A stretch of DNA of 9,361 bases from positions 1 through 9,361 of the forward strand of contig DAIOVD010000162.1 of the NCBI GenBank assembly GCA_036759185.1, given 5' to 3'. The notes below the pieces were generated by a model. That model was not told where the DNA came from, ran no database searches, and saw only the letters and a list, made by a program, of their open reading frames with translations. Below, one piece after another: positions 1 through 7,362 of the stretch. Positions within the stretch are counted from its first letter, which is position 1. The number at the start of each line of letters is the position of its first letter. The translations under genes and the position numbers were made by a program. Source of the stretch: CAMDMI01 sp036759185. Its GTDB lineage: Bacteria > Bacteroidota > Bacteroidia > Cytophagales > Flexibacteraceae.

Positions 1-3000
1 AGACTCGGTTTCATTTTGTGGGCCAATCCCGAAACTGTGCTCAGGTTGTTCTGAAGGAAGGCCTCATTCATTTGCACGAGCATAGGCGGTGTCTGATCCA
101 GAAAGAGATCAATCATTTTCCGTACAAAAGCTGTGTTGCCCTGGGCGATGGTTTGGAGATTACTTAGGTCGTACAAGGCTGTTTCAACAACGGTTGTTTC
201 AGTTGGGTTTAAGGCGGTATGCTCTTTCCCCAGAATACCAGAAATTACATGGATGATCTCGTTTTCACTGAAGGGTTTGGGTAAAGCGGCCGCCATTCCT
301 GCACCAAGGTAGCGTTCGTTGTCTGATTTCAGGGCATTGGCCGTCAATGCGATGATCGGCGTTTGGTGGTGGGTCTGTTTTTTGATTTCCCGGGTTGCTT
401 CCACACCGTCCATCACCGGCATTTGAATATCCATCAGGACCAGATCAACAGTTTCTTCCATCAGAAAATCCACTGCCTGCTTTCCATTGACTGCCTCCAC
501 AACTCTGGCTCCCAGATTCTCAAGCATGGTGTTGGCTACCAGTCGGTTCATGTCGTTGTCATCGACCAGCAGGATTTTCAACCCTTTGAAGATTTCTTTA
601 TCCACTTCCTCTTTCTGGACCACCGGCATATCCTGTTCATTGCCTTTACGGAAGGAAATCCGGAAAGAAAAAACAGATCCTATCCCTTTTTCGCTTTCAA
701 CCTCTATGTCGCCGCCCATAAGATCAACCAGTTCTTTGGTGATGTTCATCCCCAGTCCGGTTCCACCGAATGTCCTTGAGGTGGATTGGTGCTCCTGCGA
801 GAATTTTTCGAAAAGATGCTCGAGAAAATCCTGATCCATTCCGATTCCGGTATCGGAGACTTTAAACCGCAACGTCTGATGGGTATTGGTCTGAGATACC
901 AGATGACATTCCATATCAATCTTCCCTTTTGAGGTAAACTTGATGGCGTTGCTCAAAAGGTTGAAAAAGATCTGGTTCAGCCGGAAAGGATCACCGATCA
1001 GCACTGGCGCAATCTCTGGATCAAGGTGAGGGTTTGTCAGCAATAATCCTTTATCGTCTGCCCGATGCTTCATCACAGTTCTGGCCTTTTCCATTACCTG
1101 ATGCAGGTTGAAGCCAATGGATTCCAGCGATAGTTTGCTGGCCTCCAGTTTGGAAAGGTCTAGGATGTCGTTGAGAATCACCAGCATGTTTTCGGAGGCA
1201 GATTGAATTACGCTGAGGTAAAAACGCTGCCGCTCGATCAGTTTGGTTTTCGAAAGCAGTTCTGCCATTCCGGAAATGGCGTGCATCGGTGTGCGGATTT
1301 CATGACTCATATTGGCCAGGAACACTTCTTTGGCTCTGGCAGAAGCTTCTGCCAGTTCTCTGGCTTCAAGCAATTCGTCCTGAAGTTTCTTCTGTTCGGT
1401 TATATCCAGATGGATCCCAATGGATCCGACCAGCTCACCTTTATCGTTGAAACTGGGTGCACCCGAAACCAGCCACCAACGGATTTCGCCCTGCTTGTTT
1501 CGAACGGCGATCTCATAGGCATCGGATTTTCCCTTTTGCCGAAGCTCAACTTTTTCCTGCATCAGGTCATCGTTTTCACCTGATACCAGAAATGTCCGGG
1601 CGTTCATGCCCAGAAGCTCATTCATCTCATAACCGCTGATATCCAGAAAACTCTGATTGGCATACTGGATTTTTTCTTCCGGATCTACTTCGAGAATACC
1701 CAGATTCATGTTGGCCAGAATGTTCCGGTACTTTTCTTCCTTAAACTGAAGCGCCTGTTCAGTGGATTTCCTTTCTGTAATGTCGGTATGTGTACCGATG
1801 ATACGCAAAGGCTGGCCATCCGGCGTCCGGCTCACCACCATGCCCCGGTCCAGTATCCAAATGTACTGTCCGGAAGCCGTCATCATCCGGAACTCACGTT
1901 GGTGACTTTTCACAAAACCCGATTTGTAGTCACGGTCTGTTTCTTTCAGGATTTGCTGGTCGTCGGGATGCACCCGGCTCGTCCACGATTCATACTGGTT
2001 CGGGAATTCCTCATCCGTGAAACCCAGCATTTTTTTGTACTGATGCGAGAAGAAAACTTCTTTGGTCTGGAAATTGTATTCCCACACTCCGTCACCGGCT
2101 CCTTCCAGTGCAAACTGCCATCGCTCTTCACTTTTAGCCAGGGCATCTTTGTTTTCCCGTTCGGTGGTGATGTCTTCAATCAGGGCAAAATACTGGGTCA
2201 ACTGGCCAGAATCTGTATAAACAGCCTGGCCTTTGGATCGACCCCAGAAAATGGAACCATCTTTCCGGTAGTTGATCAGCTCGATCAGGAAGTTCTTTCC
2301 CGATTCAAAGGCATCGACCATTTCCCGCAAACCATTGCTTTGGGTCATCGGGCCGCGAAGTAATTCGATGGGTGTTTTTCCCAGAACTTCGTCAAGATCA
2401 TATCCACTTAAGGTGCAAAAACCCTGATTGGCCCATGTTATCCGGCCTTCCACATCGGTGAATAAAACGCCGTTTTCGTTGGAACTTGCCACCAGGGAAA
2501 GTCGTCGTATGCCTTCCTGACCTGCTTTTTCAGCCGAGTTATTCCGTCCATACACATTGAAATAGCCGGTTTCAGGAAGGAATTTACAAATGAATAAATA
2601 CGTCTGGTCACCGGCCATCGCTTCCACCTGCCACCGGTCTGAGCGCCTGTCGATCTGGGGGCCGATTTGTTTCCAGAACTGCTCCTGTGACATATCAATC
2701 CCTTTGTAGCAAATGGAATCCATGTCCATTGCAGCGGGGTTCATGAGGAGTATGTTTCCTTCTTCATCGAGCCGGATGAGAGGATCCGGACTTTGCATCG
2801 AGAAAAGCGACATGTCGTGAATGGCAAGAGAGGCTGCCTTCAGTTCGTTTTTCTGGTTGTTTACTTTCTGAAGGAGTTCTTTCAGTTCCATACCATTCAT
2901 CTCCTGAATCCGGAGCACATGGAGCAAATCGATGAGCGGATCGTGAAAGGAAAAGTCGCGGATGGTGAGGTTGTTGCTGCTGAGCTGGTCGATGGATTCA

Positions 3001-3326
3001 AACCAGGGTGAGCCCAGATACATGAGCTGATTTGTTTCTTCAATCCACTCCAGTTGTCCCCTGAATGAAACCGGATGGTCCGCTTGTGCCATATCCAGAA
3101 CCAATAATTGGTCAACCTGTTCTTTGAGTTCCCCGAATCCGATTTGTTCCATTGTTGGCCGACGGATCCCAAATATCTTCTGAAAAACTGCCCCTATGAT
3201 GCCTGGGTTTAGTTTCTGAATCGAATTCCCGGCATCCGCAATCGTCAGATCTTCATCCAGCAGAATGAAAAACGGAAAGAACCGGTTGAACTGTTCTTTC
3301 CTGAACCTGATGCCGGAGTCGTTCAT
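1..3326 (-). CDS. HNOBA-multi-PAS hybrid sensor histidine kinase with REC and Hpt domains (3' end cut by window edge)
   Basis: An open frame runs from the ATG at 3326 to the window edge (1108 codons visible, no stop). Residues 1 to about 145 match the HNOBA domain of soluble guanylate cyclases: an FFPFFILLDEDL start, AGNSIQKLNPG near 37-47, RGQLEWIEE, MYLGSPW, and a DFSFHDPLIDLL end. A short coiled coil follows (about 145-168). PAS-like modules lie near 170-265, 273-390, 395-520 and 525-650; the last three end in DIT motifs. HisKA has H675 in MSHEIRTP. HATPase has N793, DTGIG at 825-829 and GGTGLG at 854-859. REC has D922/D923, phospho-acceptor D966 and K1017. Hpt has AHKMKPS with H1103. No membrane segment is seen, so it should be cytosolic. 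The ATG lies 5 nt after the H-NOX stop, and the HNOBA domain begins at once, which fixes this start. Inference: H-NOX controls autophosphorylation, and phosphate passes H-D-H to the regulator two genes upstream. Domain borders are by eye. Confidence 0.95.
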   Translation of the reverse strand, partial: MNDSGIRFRKEQFNRFFPFFILLDEDLTIADAGNSIQKLNPGIIGAVFQKIFGIRRPTMEQIGFGELKEQVDQLLVLDMAQADHPVSFRGQLEWIEETNQLMYLGSPWFESIDQLSSNNLTIRDFSFHDPLIDLLHVLRIQEMNGMELKELLQKVNNQKNELKAASLAIHDMSLFSMQSPDPLIRLDEEGNILLMNPAAMDMDSICYKGIDMSQEQFWKQIGPQIDRRSDRWQVEAMAGDQTYLFICKFLPETGYFNVYGRNNSAEKAGQEGIRRLSLVASSNENGVLFTDVEGRITWANQGFCTLSGYDLDEVLGKTPIELLRGPMTQSNGLREMVDAFESGKNFLIELINYRKDGSIFWGRSKGQAVYTDSGQLTQYFALIEDITTERENKDALAKSEERWQFALEGAGDGVWEYNFQTKEVFFSHQYKKMLGFTDEEFPNQYESWTSRVHPDDQQILKETDRDYKSGFVKSHQREFRMMTASGQYIWILDRGMVVSRTPDGQPLRIIGTHTDITERKSTEQALQFKEEKYRNILANMNLGILEVDPEEKIQYANQSFLDISGYEMNELLGMNARTFLVSGENDDLMQEKVELRQKGKSDAYEIAVRNKQGEIRWWLVSGAPSFNDKGELVGSIGIHLDITEQKKLQDELLEARELAEASARAKEVFLANMSHEIRTPMHAISGMAELLSKTKLIERQRFYLSVIQSASENMLVILNDILDLSKLEASKLSLESIGFNLHQVMEKARTVMKHRADDKGLLLTNPHLDPEIAPVLIGDPFRLNQIFFNLLSNAIKFTSKGKIDMECHLVSQTNTHQTLRFKVSDTGIGMDQDFLEHLFEKFSQEHQSTSRTFGGTGLGMNITKELVDLMGGDIEVESEKGIGSVFSFRISFRKGNEQDMPVVQKEEVDKEIFKGLKILLVDDNDMNRLVANTMLENLGARVVEAVNGKQAVDFLMEETVDLVLMDIQMPVMDGVEATREIKKQTHHQTPIIALTANALKSDNERYLGAGMAAALPKPFSENEIIHVISGILGKEHTALNPTETTVVETALYDLSNLQTIAQGNTAFVRKMIDLFLDQTPPMLVQMNEAFLQNNLSTVSGLAHKMKPS

Positions 3327-3331
3327 ATGTT

Positions 3332-3874
3332 TTACCAGCTTACTTTAAAAATCTCATGGTCAGAACCTTCGCTGCGGCTTTGAAGCAACTCAATGTTAAC
3401 CGGTGTTTCATACATCTGCCCGAGTCCCGACAAAATTCCTTTCACAAAATCCTGCAGTCCCTGTCGTTTCGAGCGGTAGTGCACCCAGATGCTTTTTTCT
3501 TCCTGATGGCTGATGGTAAATTCCGGTGGAGAAAGTTTGGGGTACATCATCATAAACCGGTTATGAAAAACAGGTAGGTTCACAAGGAATTCCTTCAGAT
3601 TGGCGCCACCTGCTTCCATCATTCCTCCGTATTTTTGTTTCGCTGTTTTCAACACCCACCATTCTCCGAATGCAAAGAGAACATCGTGTAAAGGCATAGC
3701 CATTTCATCTGAAATAGCGCCAGCCAGCTGATAGGTAATGTCGTCATCATAGGGCTCTGTACTGATGAAAAAATCCACATCAATCCCACTTTTCTCTTTA
3801 ATGATTTCCCATTTTTCTTCCCCGAAACTTTCAGTGACAAGGTCCTGAATGGCCCGGTTGACGATTCCGTACAT
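3332..3874 (-). CDS. hnoX: H-NOX heme-nitric oxide/oxygen binding sensor protein
   Basis: This is a stand-alone cytosolic H-NOX protein of 180 residues, the usual length for bacterial members. The N-terminus MYGIVNRAIQDLV is a family signature. H104, in NLPVFHNRF, aligns with the proximal heme ligand (H105 in guanylate cyclase beta-1, H102 in the Thermoanaerobacter protein). Y133, S135 and R137 form the YxSxR motif that holds the heme propionates. LSPPEF before it supplies the conserved proline region. The distal-pocket position that is Tyr in O2-binding members and Ile in guanylate cyclase appears to be F143 (in QDFVKG), so NO selectivity without stable O2 binding is inferred. The gene starts 4 nt after the response-regulator stop and ends 5 nt before the HNOBA kinase, so the three are almost certainly co-transcribed and work together. 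In the family, NO-bound H-NOX changes the activity of a partner kinase. The start codon is secure because the family begins with MYG. Confidence 0.96.
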   Translation of the reverse strand: MYGIVNRAIQDLVTESFGEEKWEIIKEKSGIDVDFFISTEPYDDDITYQLAGAISDEMAMPLHDVLFAFGEWWVLKTAKQKYGGMMEAGGANLKEFLVNLPVFHNRFMMMYPKLSPPEFTISHQEEKSIWVHYRSKRQGLQDFVKGILSGLGQMYETPVNIELLQSRSEGSDHEIFKVSW

Positions 3875-3878
3875 ACAA

Positions 3879-4598
3879 TTAGCCTATGGTTATTTCTTTG
3901 TCTTTGATCATGTTGTAGATGGTGCTTTTGCCGATNNNNNNNNNNNNNNNNNNNNNNNNNNNNNNNNNNNNNNNNNNNNNNNNNNNNNNNNNNNNNNNNN
4001 NNNNNNNNNNNNNNNNNNNNNNNNNNNNNNNNNNNAAATGGATGGCTTTGGCTACCAGCTCTTTCCCGGTTCCGGTTTCTCCGGTGATGGAAACATTGAT
4101 GTTGGAGCGGGTTGCCTTTTCTACCAATGAAAATACATTTTTCAAAGCCGGACTTTGGCCCAGAATGGTTTTTTCAAAGCTGAATTTCTGCTCGAGTTGT
4201 TCTTTCAGAACTTCAACTTCCTGCTGTAAGTCGGCTCTTTCCCTGATTTTCAGGATGGCGTTCCACAGGAGGTCTTTTGTATTATTGTCCTTGATGATAT
4301 AATCACTGGCACCGGCTTTCAGGAGGTTTACGGCTACCGATATTTGTTCCTGACCACTGATTACCACAACAGGAATGGCATTGTTTTCGGCTTTTATCTT
4401 CTGAAGTAGCTTCTCACCGGTCATATCCGGCAATGAGTAGTCAATACAAACCACATCCGGCTTTTTGTACAATGAATCCAGGCCATCTTTCGCTTTTGAA
4501 AACAGAGTTACATCGTAATCCGGATTCATTGACAGCTGATATTTCAATAGTTCGCCATACCAGGGATCGTCTTCTATGATATAGATTTTATACGACAT
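3879..4598 (-). CDS. NtrC-family sigma-54-dependent response regulator (REC-AAA+-Fis HTH), interrupted by an assembly gap
   Basis: Residues 1-120 are a receiver domain: acidic pair D10/D11, phospho-acceptor D53 in CIDYSLPD, S81 and K103 in DYIIKD. A helical linker follows (about 110-140), and then the start of an AAA+ domain with Walker A GETGTGKE at 173-180. The sequence then enters 100 Ns. The 18 codons after the gap (IGKSTIYNMIKDKE) match the recognition helix of a Fis-type HTH. Family members usually have about 450 residues, so roughly 250 are missing. The GAFTGA loop, Walker B and arginine fingers cannot be seen. The frames on both sides agree only because the placeholder is 100 nt, so the real gap length is unknown. 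I chose the ATG at 4598 because MSYKIYIIEDD begins the REC domain directly; a TTG at 4646 would add 16 unrelated residues. It is first in the H-NOX operon and is the probable final phosphate acceptor. It resembles HnoC-type regulators of proteobacterial NO circuits. Confidence 0.92.
   Translation of the reverse strand: MSYKIYIIEDDPWYGELLKYQLSMNPDYDVTLFSKAKDGLDSLYKKPDVVCIDYSLPDMTGEKLLQKIKAENNAIPVVVISGQEQISVAVNLLKAGASDYIIKDNNTKDLLWNAILKIRERADLQQEVEVLKEQLEQKFSFEKTILGQSPALKNVFSLVEKATRSNINVSITGETGTGKELVAKAIHXXXXXXXXXXXXXXXXXXXXXXXXXXXXXXXXXXIGKSTIYNMIKDKEITIG
3936..4035. other. Assembly gap of 100 Ns inside the response regulator
   Basis: There are exactly 100 consecutive Ns, the customary placeholder for a gap of unknown size. 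The flanks are a Walker A motif on one side and a C-terminal HTH on the other, so the true missing DNA is probably about 750 bp rather than 100. This estimate comes from normal NtrC-family length and is an inference. Confidence 0.97.
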
Positions 4599-4620
4599 TC
4601 GAGTTCCAGTGCAATTGAGG

Positions 4621-4637
4621 CTGAATATTACTGAATA
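4621..4637 (-). repeat. Heptamer direct repeat in the leader of the H-NOX operon
   Basis: CTGAATA occurs at 4621-4627 and again at 4631-4637, exactly 10 bp apart, so both copies face the same side of the helix. On the transcribed strand they read TATTCAG and lie about 23-40 bp upstream of the regulator ATG. This could be a regulator site or chance in AT-rich DNA; nothing else supports a function. Confidence 0.3.
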
Positions 4638-4725
4638 AAACGACAACAGCCGGAAATTATCCCGGATTAGTGCGTAAGAAAAAGCCCTGAATTGAATGTT
4701 TTCTGTTTAGGATAACCTGACTGGT

Positions 4726-4754
4726 ATTATCAAAACTCGAAACCACTTCATCAA
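4726..4754 (-). promoter_or_regulatory. Possible sigma-70-like promoter for the regulator/H-NOX/kinase operon
   Basis: On the minus strand TTGATG (4754-4749) and GATAAT (4731-4726) are separated by 17 nt, matching 4 of 6 and 5 of 6 consensus bases. Transcription would start near 4718, giving a leader of about 120 nt before the ATG at 4598. It lies downstream of the terminator of the polysaccharide genes, where an operon promoter is expected. If the host is a Bacteroidota member, its main sigma factor prefers a different consensus (TTTG/TAnnTTTG), which I did not find here. No sigma-54 (GG-N10-GC) site was found either. The 9-mer TTGAATGTT occurs on both sides, at 4692-4700 and 4760-4768. Confidence 0.3.
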
Positions 4755-4804
4755 ACACTTTGAATGTTGCAACTGCCACAGTATCAAAATTTATCACTTT
4801 GATC

Positions 4805-4835
4805 GACAAAAACAGCCACCCCAATCGGGATGGCT
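4805..4835 (-). terminator. Rho-independent terminator of the polysaccharide gene block
   Basis: Read on the minus strand, AGCCATCCC (4835-4827), loop GATT and GGGGTGGCT (4822-4814) form a 9-bp stem with a single U-G wobble. It is followed by GTTTTTG, a run of five Ts. It lies 31 nt after the stop of the WecA-family gene and separates that block from the H-NOX operon. Confidence 0.85.
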
Positions 4836-4865
4836 CATCATCAAAACCTAAATAAACAGGGCAAA

Positions 4866-5945
4866 TTATTCTTCTTCCATCTCCCGGATCCGGGCACTCC
4901 AGTTCATCACCTGGCTGTTTAGCGTGAGGATTCCGGCGACAATCAGAAACAGGATCGCTGCCATTACCAGTACCACCGTTACAGAGAAGGCTGAATATAA
5001 TATCATCAGGATCATGAGGATGAGAAGGTTGAGGAGATTGATGGCCATTGAACTTTTCTTATGTGTGAATCCCAGCATCAGGAAAAGGTGATGGATATGG
5101 CTTCGGTCTGCTGTAAACGGGGATTTGCCATTCTTGATTCTTCCCCGATACACACGGAGGGAGTCCAGAACCGGAAGCAGGAAAATACCGGTAACCGTTA
5201 ACAAAGCCAGGGACCCTGGAAATTCGTGGTGTTTTTGTGCGGCTTCGAGCATATAGATTCCGGAACTAACCAGAAGAAAGCCCAGCATGAGGGAACCGCC
5301 ATCTCCCAGAAATACTTTTTTATTGCTCAGATTGTGGCGAAGGAAACCAACCAGACTCCCGGCCATGGAAATGAAAAAAGCGGTGAATCCGAATTTGCCC
5401 AGATGCCATGACAGAACCGTCAGAACAAGAAAGCCGGTCAGAGCCAAACCGGAAGCCAGGCCATCGATCCCATCCATCAGGTTGATGGCATTGACCACAC
5501 CGGTGATGACCAGAATGGTGAGACCATACTGTAACGCAAGGGGCAATGTACCGATACCAAGCACACCATAAAATCCTGTAATGCGGATGCCGGAAGAAGC
5601 CACTGCGTAGGCACATGCAATCTGAATCACCAACCGGTAGATGGGTTTCACATCCATTTTGTCATCCAGAATTCCCATTATCAGAATCACGAGCGTGGCT
5701 CCAAGGAGGACAACATTTTCCTGAACAAATGCCAGAAATGCCGGGTGGATGGTTAATGCAAGAAATGTACTGATGGCGATCACGATACCGCCTGTGAGGG
5801 GCGTTGGTTTCTGATGCACTTTCCGGCCGGAAGGTTTGTCAAGCAACCCGATCTTATGGGCCAGCTTACGGCTCAGCGGAATCAGAAGAAAGGCAAAGAG
5901 GAGAGATAAAGTGGCTGTGAAGGCGTAGTCAAAAATCGTTTTCAT
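4866..5945 (-). CDS. WecA/TagO-family undecaprenyl-phosphate sugar-1-phosphate transferase
   Basis: This polytopic inner-membrane enzyme transfers a sugar-1-phosphate, usually GlcNAc-1-P from UDP-GlcNAc, to undecaprenyl phosphate. That is the first step of O-antigen, teichoic-acid-like or capsule assembly. The 359 residues are a normal length, with about ten hydrophobic segments. Family motifs appear in order: KVHQKPTPLTGG (42-53), GILDDKMD with the Mg-binding pair D94/D95, NAINLMDGIDGLA (152-164), FLGDGGS with D215, PVLD (258-261), and the cytoplasmic HIHH at 283-286. The HIHH sequence and overall length favour the WecA/TagO branch over MraY, whose neighbours would be cell-wall genes. It begins 12 nt after the upstream glycosyltransferase, is last in its operon, and is followed by an intrinsic terminator. 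The 12-nt spacer TAACAACCAACT has no Shine-Dalgarno sequence. The exact sugar cannot be read from sequence; GlcNAc is the family default. Confidence 0.95.
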   Translation of the reverse strand: MKTIFDYAFTATLSLLFAFLLIPLSRKLAHKIGLLDKPSGRKVHQKPTPLTGGIVIAISTFLALTIHPAFLAFVQENVVLLGATLVILIMGILDDKMDVKPIYRLVIQIACAYAVASSGIRITGFYGVLGIGTLPLALQYGLTILVITGVVNAINLMDGIDGLASGLALTGFLVLTVLSWHLGKFGFTAFFISMAGSLVGFLRHNLSNKKVFLGDGGSLMLGFLLVSSGIYMLEAAQKHHEFPGSLALLTVTGIFLLPVLDSLRVYRGRIKNGKSPFTADRSHIHHLFLMLGFTHKKSSMAINLLNLLILMILMILYSAFSVTVVLVMAAILFLIVAGILTLNSQVMNWSARIREMEEE

Positions 5946-5957
5946 AGTTGGTTGTTA

Positions 5958-7178
5958 TCAGGCTTTTTCAAAGAATAATTTCTGGTATTGCAGGTGTGCC
6001 ATTTCCAGTTGATCCAGGTCCTGAAGTCTCAGGTCGGACAAAGCCGGTGCGACGTTCACCTTTTTACTGACGGTGAGGGTTTCTTCAATCAGAAACTGGT
6101 ATTTGGCGGCAATCACTTCCCAGGTGTATCGGCGATTGGCAATTTCTTTCATCGAAGCCCCGATTTCTTTGATTTCGGAAATGCTGGTTTCTTCCACGAG
6201 CGTTTTCAGATCCGCTGCTTTCTGGAAGTAACGGGCTTTCTGTTCGGTGGTGGTGCGGTTGTACGAAACACCAAAGGCAAATACCGGCAGTCCAAGATAC
6301 ATTGCCTCCACCAGGGAAGGATTCGTACCGCCTGCAGAATGACCGTGCACATAAAGAAGAGCATTTCCACGGATCACGTCCAGAGTGCGTTGGTCGTAAA
6401 TGGGATCAAGAAGAATGAGGTTGCGGAAGGTGCTGTATTTCTCCCGAAGGATTTTTCCGTAGGAGCTGTTTTTCCAGTTTCCAATGACCACCAACGTGTG
6501 TCGGGACAATTGAGAAAATGCTTTCAGCACTTCATGTACATTGTTCTCCGGCTCGATCCGGCACACCTTCATGGCGTATGGCATTTTGAGGAACGGGTAT
6601 TTTTCCGTGTCGGCCTGCGAAGGGGATACCTGCAAAGTATGGTTGGCACCATATTCAATAATCCGGCTCAGGCTTCCGTAACGAACGGCGGTGTAGTCCT
6701 GAATGGACTCATTGTCAGAAATGTCGATGTGGGAATATTTAACAGCAATTTTCTCAGCCCACCAGAGATACCAGCGGGCAGGCAGGCTCCATTTGTTGCG
6801 TTTCCATTCGATTCCGTCGATGGAGATGATGATTCTCTTATTGGTAAACAGTCGCACAAATGGCAGAATCCAGGCACCGGCCACACCAAGAATAAGGAGA
6901 ACGTCGGCGTAAAACAGAGAATGGATGATGGACAAGGTATCGTATGGAATACTCTGAATTCCATTGGCATCCAGTCCAAGGTAAACCAGCTTTGCTTTTC
7001 CGTAGGTGGCAGGTCGTTTTTCTTTGGGATATTTCTTTTTGGTGCAGTAAACGGTGAGATCGTAGGTATCACCCAGGTTCTTCACAAGGTGCTCGGCCAG
7101 GGTTTCAAAGCCGCCGTAGCTGGCTGGTAAACCGACGGTTCCGATGATGGCTATTTTTTTATTTGGAGTTGTATTCAT
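5958..7178 (-). CDS. DUF1972-type GT4 glycosyltransferase (rhamnosyltransferase-like)
   Basis: This is a retaining-type GT-B glycosyltransferase of 406 residues. The N-terminal DUF1972 signature is GTVGLPASYGGFETLAE (13-29), with the glycine-rich acceptor-side loop. SIDGIEWKRNKW (119-130) and SDNESIQDY (154-162) are further family marks. The C-terminal nucleotide-sugar half has VIGNW near 231 and HSAGGTNPSLVEAM (280-293) with E291. Family members include Cps2T/WchF-like enzymes that add rhamnose to the first lipid-linked sugar of capsule repeats, so it may act directly after the WecA-type product of the next gene; that is inference. No signal peptide or clear membrane anchor is seen. It starts the downstream pair of the block, after a 635-bp gap without genes, so it probably has its own promoter. 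The sequence before the ATG has no Shine-Dalgarno. Substrate and linkage are not determined. Confidence 0.93.
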   Translation of the reverse strand: MNTTPNKKIAIIGTVGLPASYGGFETLAEHLVKNLGDTYDLTVYCTKKKYPKEKRPATYGKAKLVYLGLDANGIQSIPYDTLSIIHSLFYADVLLILGVAGAWILPFVRLFTNKRIIISIDGIEWKRNKWSLPARWYLWWAEKIAVKYSHIDISDNESIQDYTAVRYGSLSRIIEYGANHTLQVSPSQADTEKYPFLKMPYAMKVCRIEPENNVHEVLKAFSQLSRHTLVVIGNWKNSSYGKILREKYSTFRNLILLDPIYDQRTLDVIRGNALLYVHGHSAGGTNPSLVEAMYLGLPVFAFGVSYNRTTTEQKARYFQKAADLKTLVEETSISEIKEIGASMKEIANRRYTWEVIAAKYQFLIEETLTVSKKVNVAPALSDLRLQDLDQLEMAHLQYQKLFFEKA

Positions 7179-7320
7179 GATCGTGATGTTCGCTGGAAAT
7201 GGGGATTACGAAACCTGTACCAAAAGGGCAGAATGCTTAAAAAGAGGGAGTTACGGTTTTGTGCCAGGTTGAAAAATTCCAGATTCTGGATTGATATTCC
7301 AGCGATTGGTGGTAGGCGAT

Positions 7321-7362
7321 TTCCGGAATGTGCGGAATGAATCTGTTGTGAACCTTCCGGAA
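7321..7362. promoter_or_regulatory. Pair of identical TTCCGGAA palindromes upstream of the DUF1972 transferase
   Basis: TTCCGGAA occurs at 7321-7328 and at 7355-7362, where it extends to CTTCCGGAAG (10-bp palindrome). The copies are 34 bp apart and lie about 140-185 bp upstream of the ATG at 7178. Paired dyads in this place could bind a dimeric regulator. The motif is short, and similar strings occur inside genes here, so support is weak. Confidence 0.25.

Noticed and set aside
1788..2363. 191-codon plus-strand open frame
   Set aside because: It is antisense to the PAS modules of the hybrid kinase, and its product has no domain.
3849..4302. Two plus-strand frames running through the N gap
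   Set aside because: They exist only because Ns interrupt no frame, and both are antisense to the regulator and H-NOX genes.
4599..4646. Longer start (TTG at 4646) for the response regulator
   Set aside because: The extra 16 residues are not part of a REC domain. The ATG at 4598 starts right at the first beta strand, with GGAA upstream.
4761..4790. GGCAGTTGC on the minus strand as a sigma-54 promoter before the regulator
   Set aside because: GG and GC are only 5 nt apart instead of 10.
5988..7130. 380-codon plus-strand open frame
   Set aside because: It is entirely antisense to the DUF1972 glycosyltransferase, whose motifs are clear on the minus strand. The plus-strand product has no recognisable domain and is rich in Phe, His and Gly, as expected for a mirror frame.
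7240..7266. TGGCAC on the minus strand (7266-7261) as a sigma-54 -24 element
   Set aside because: The required GC of the -12 element is absent at the right spacing; TA is found there instead.
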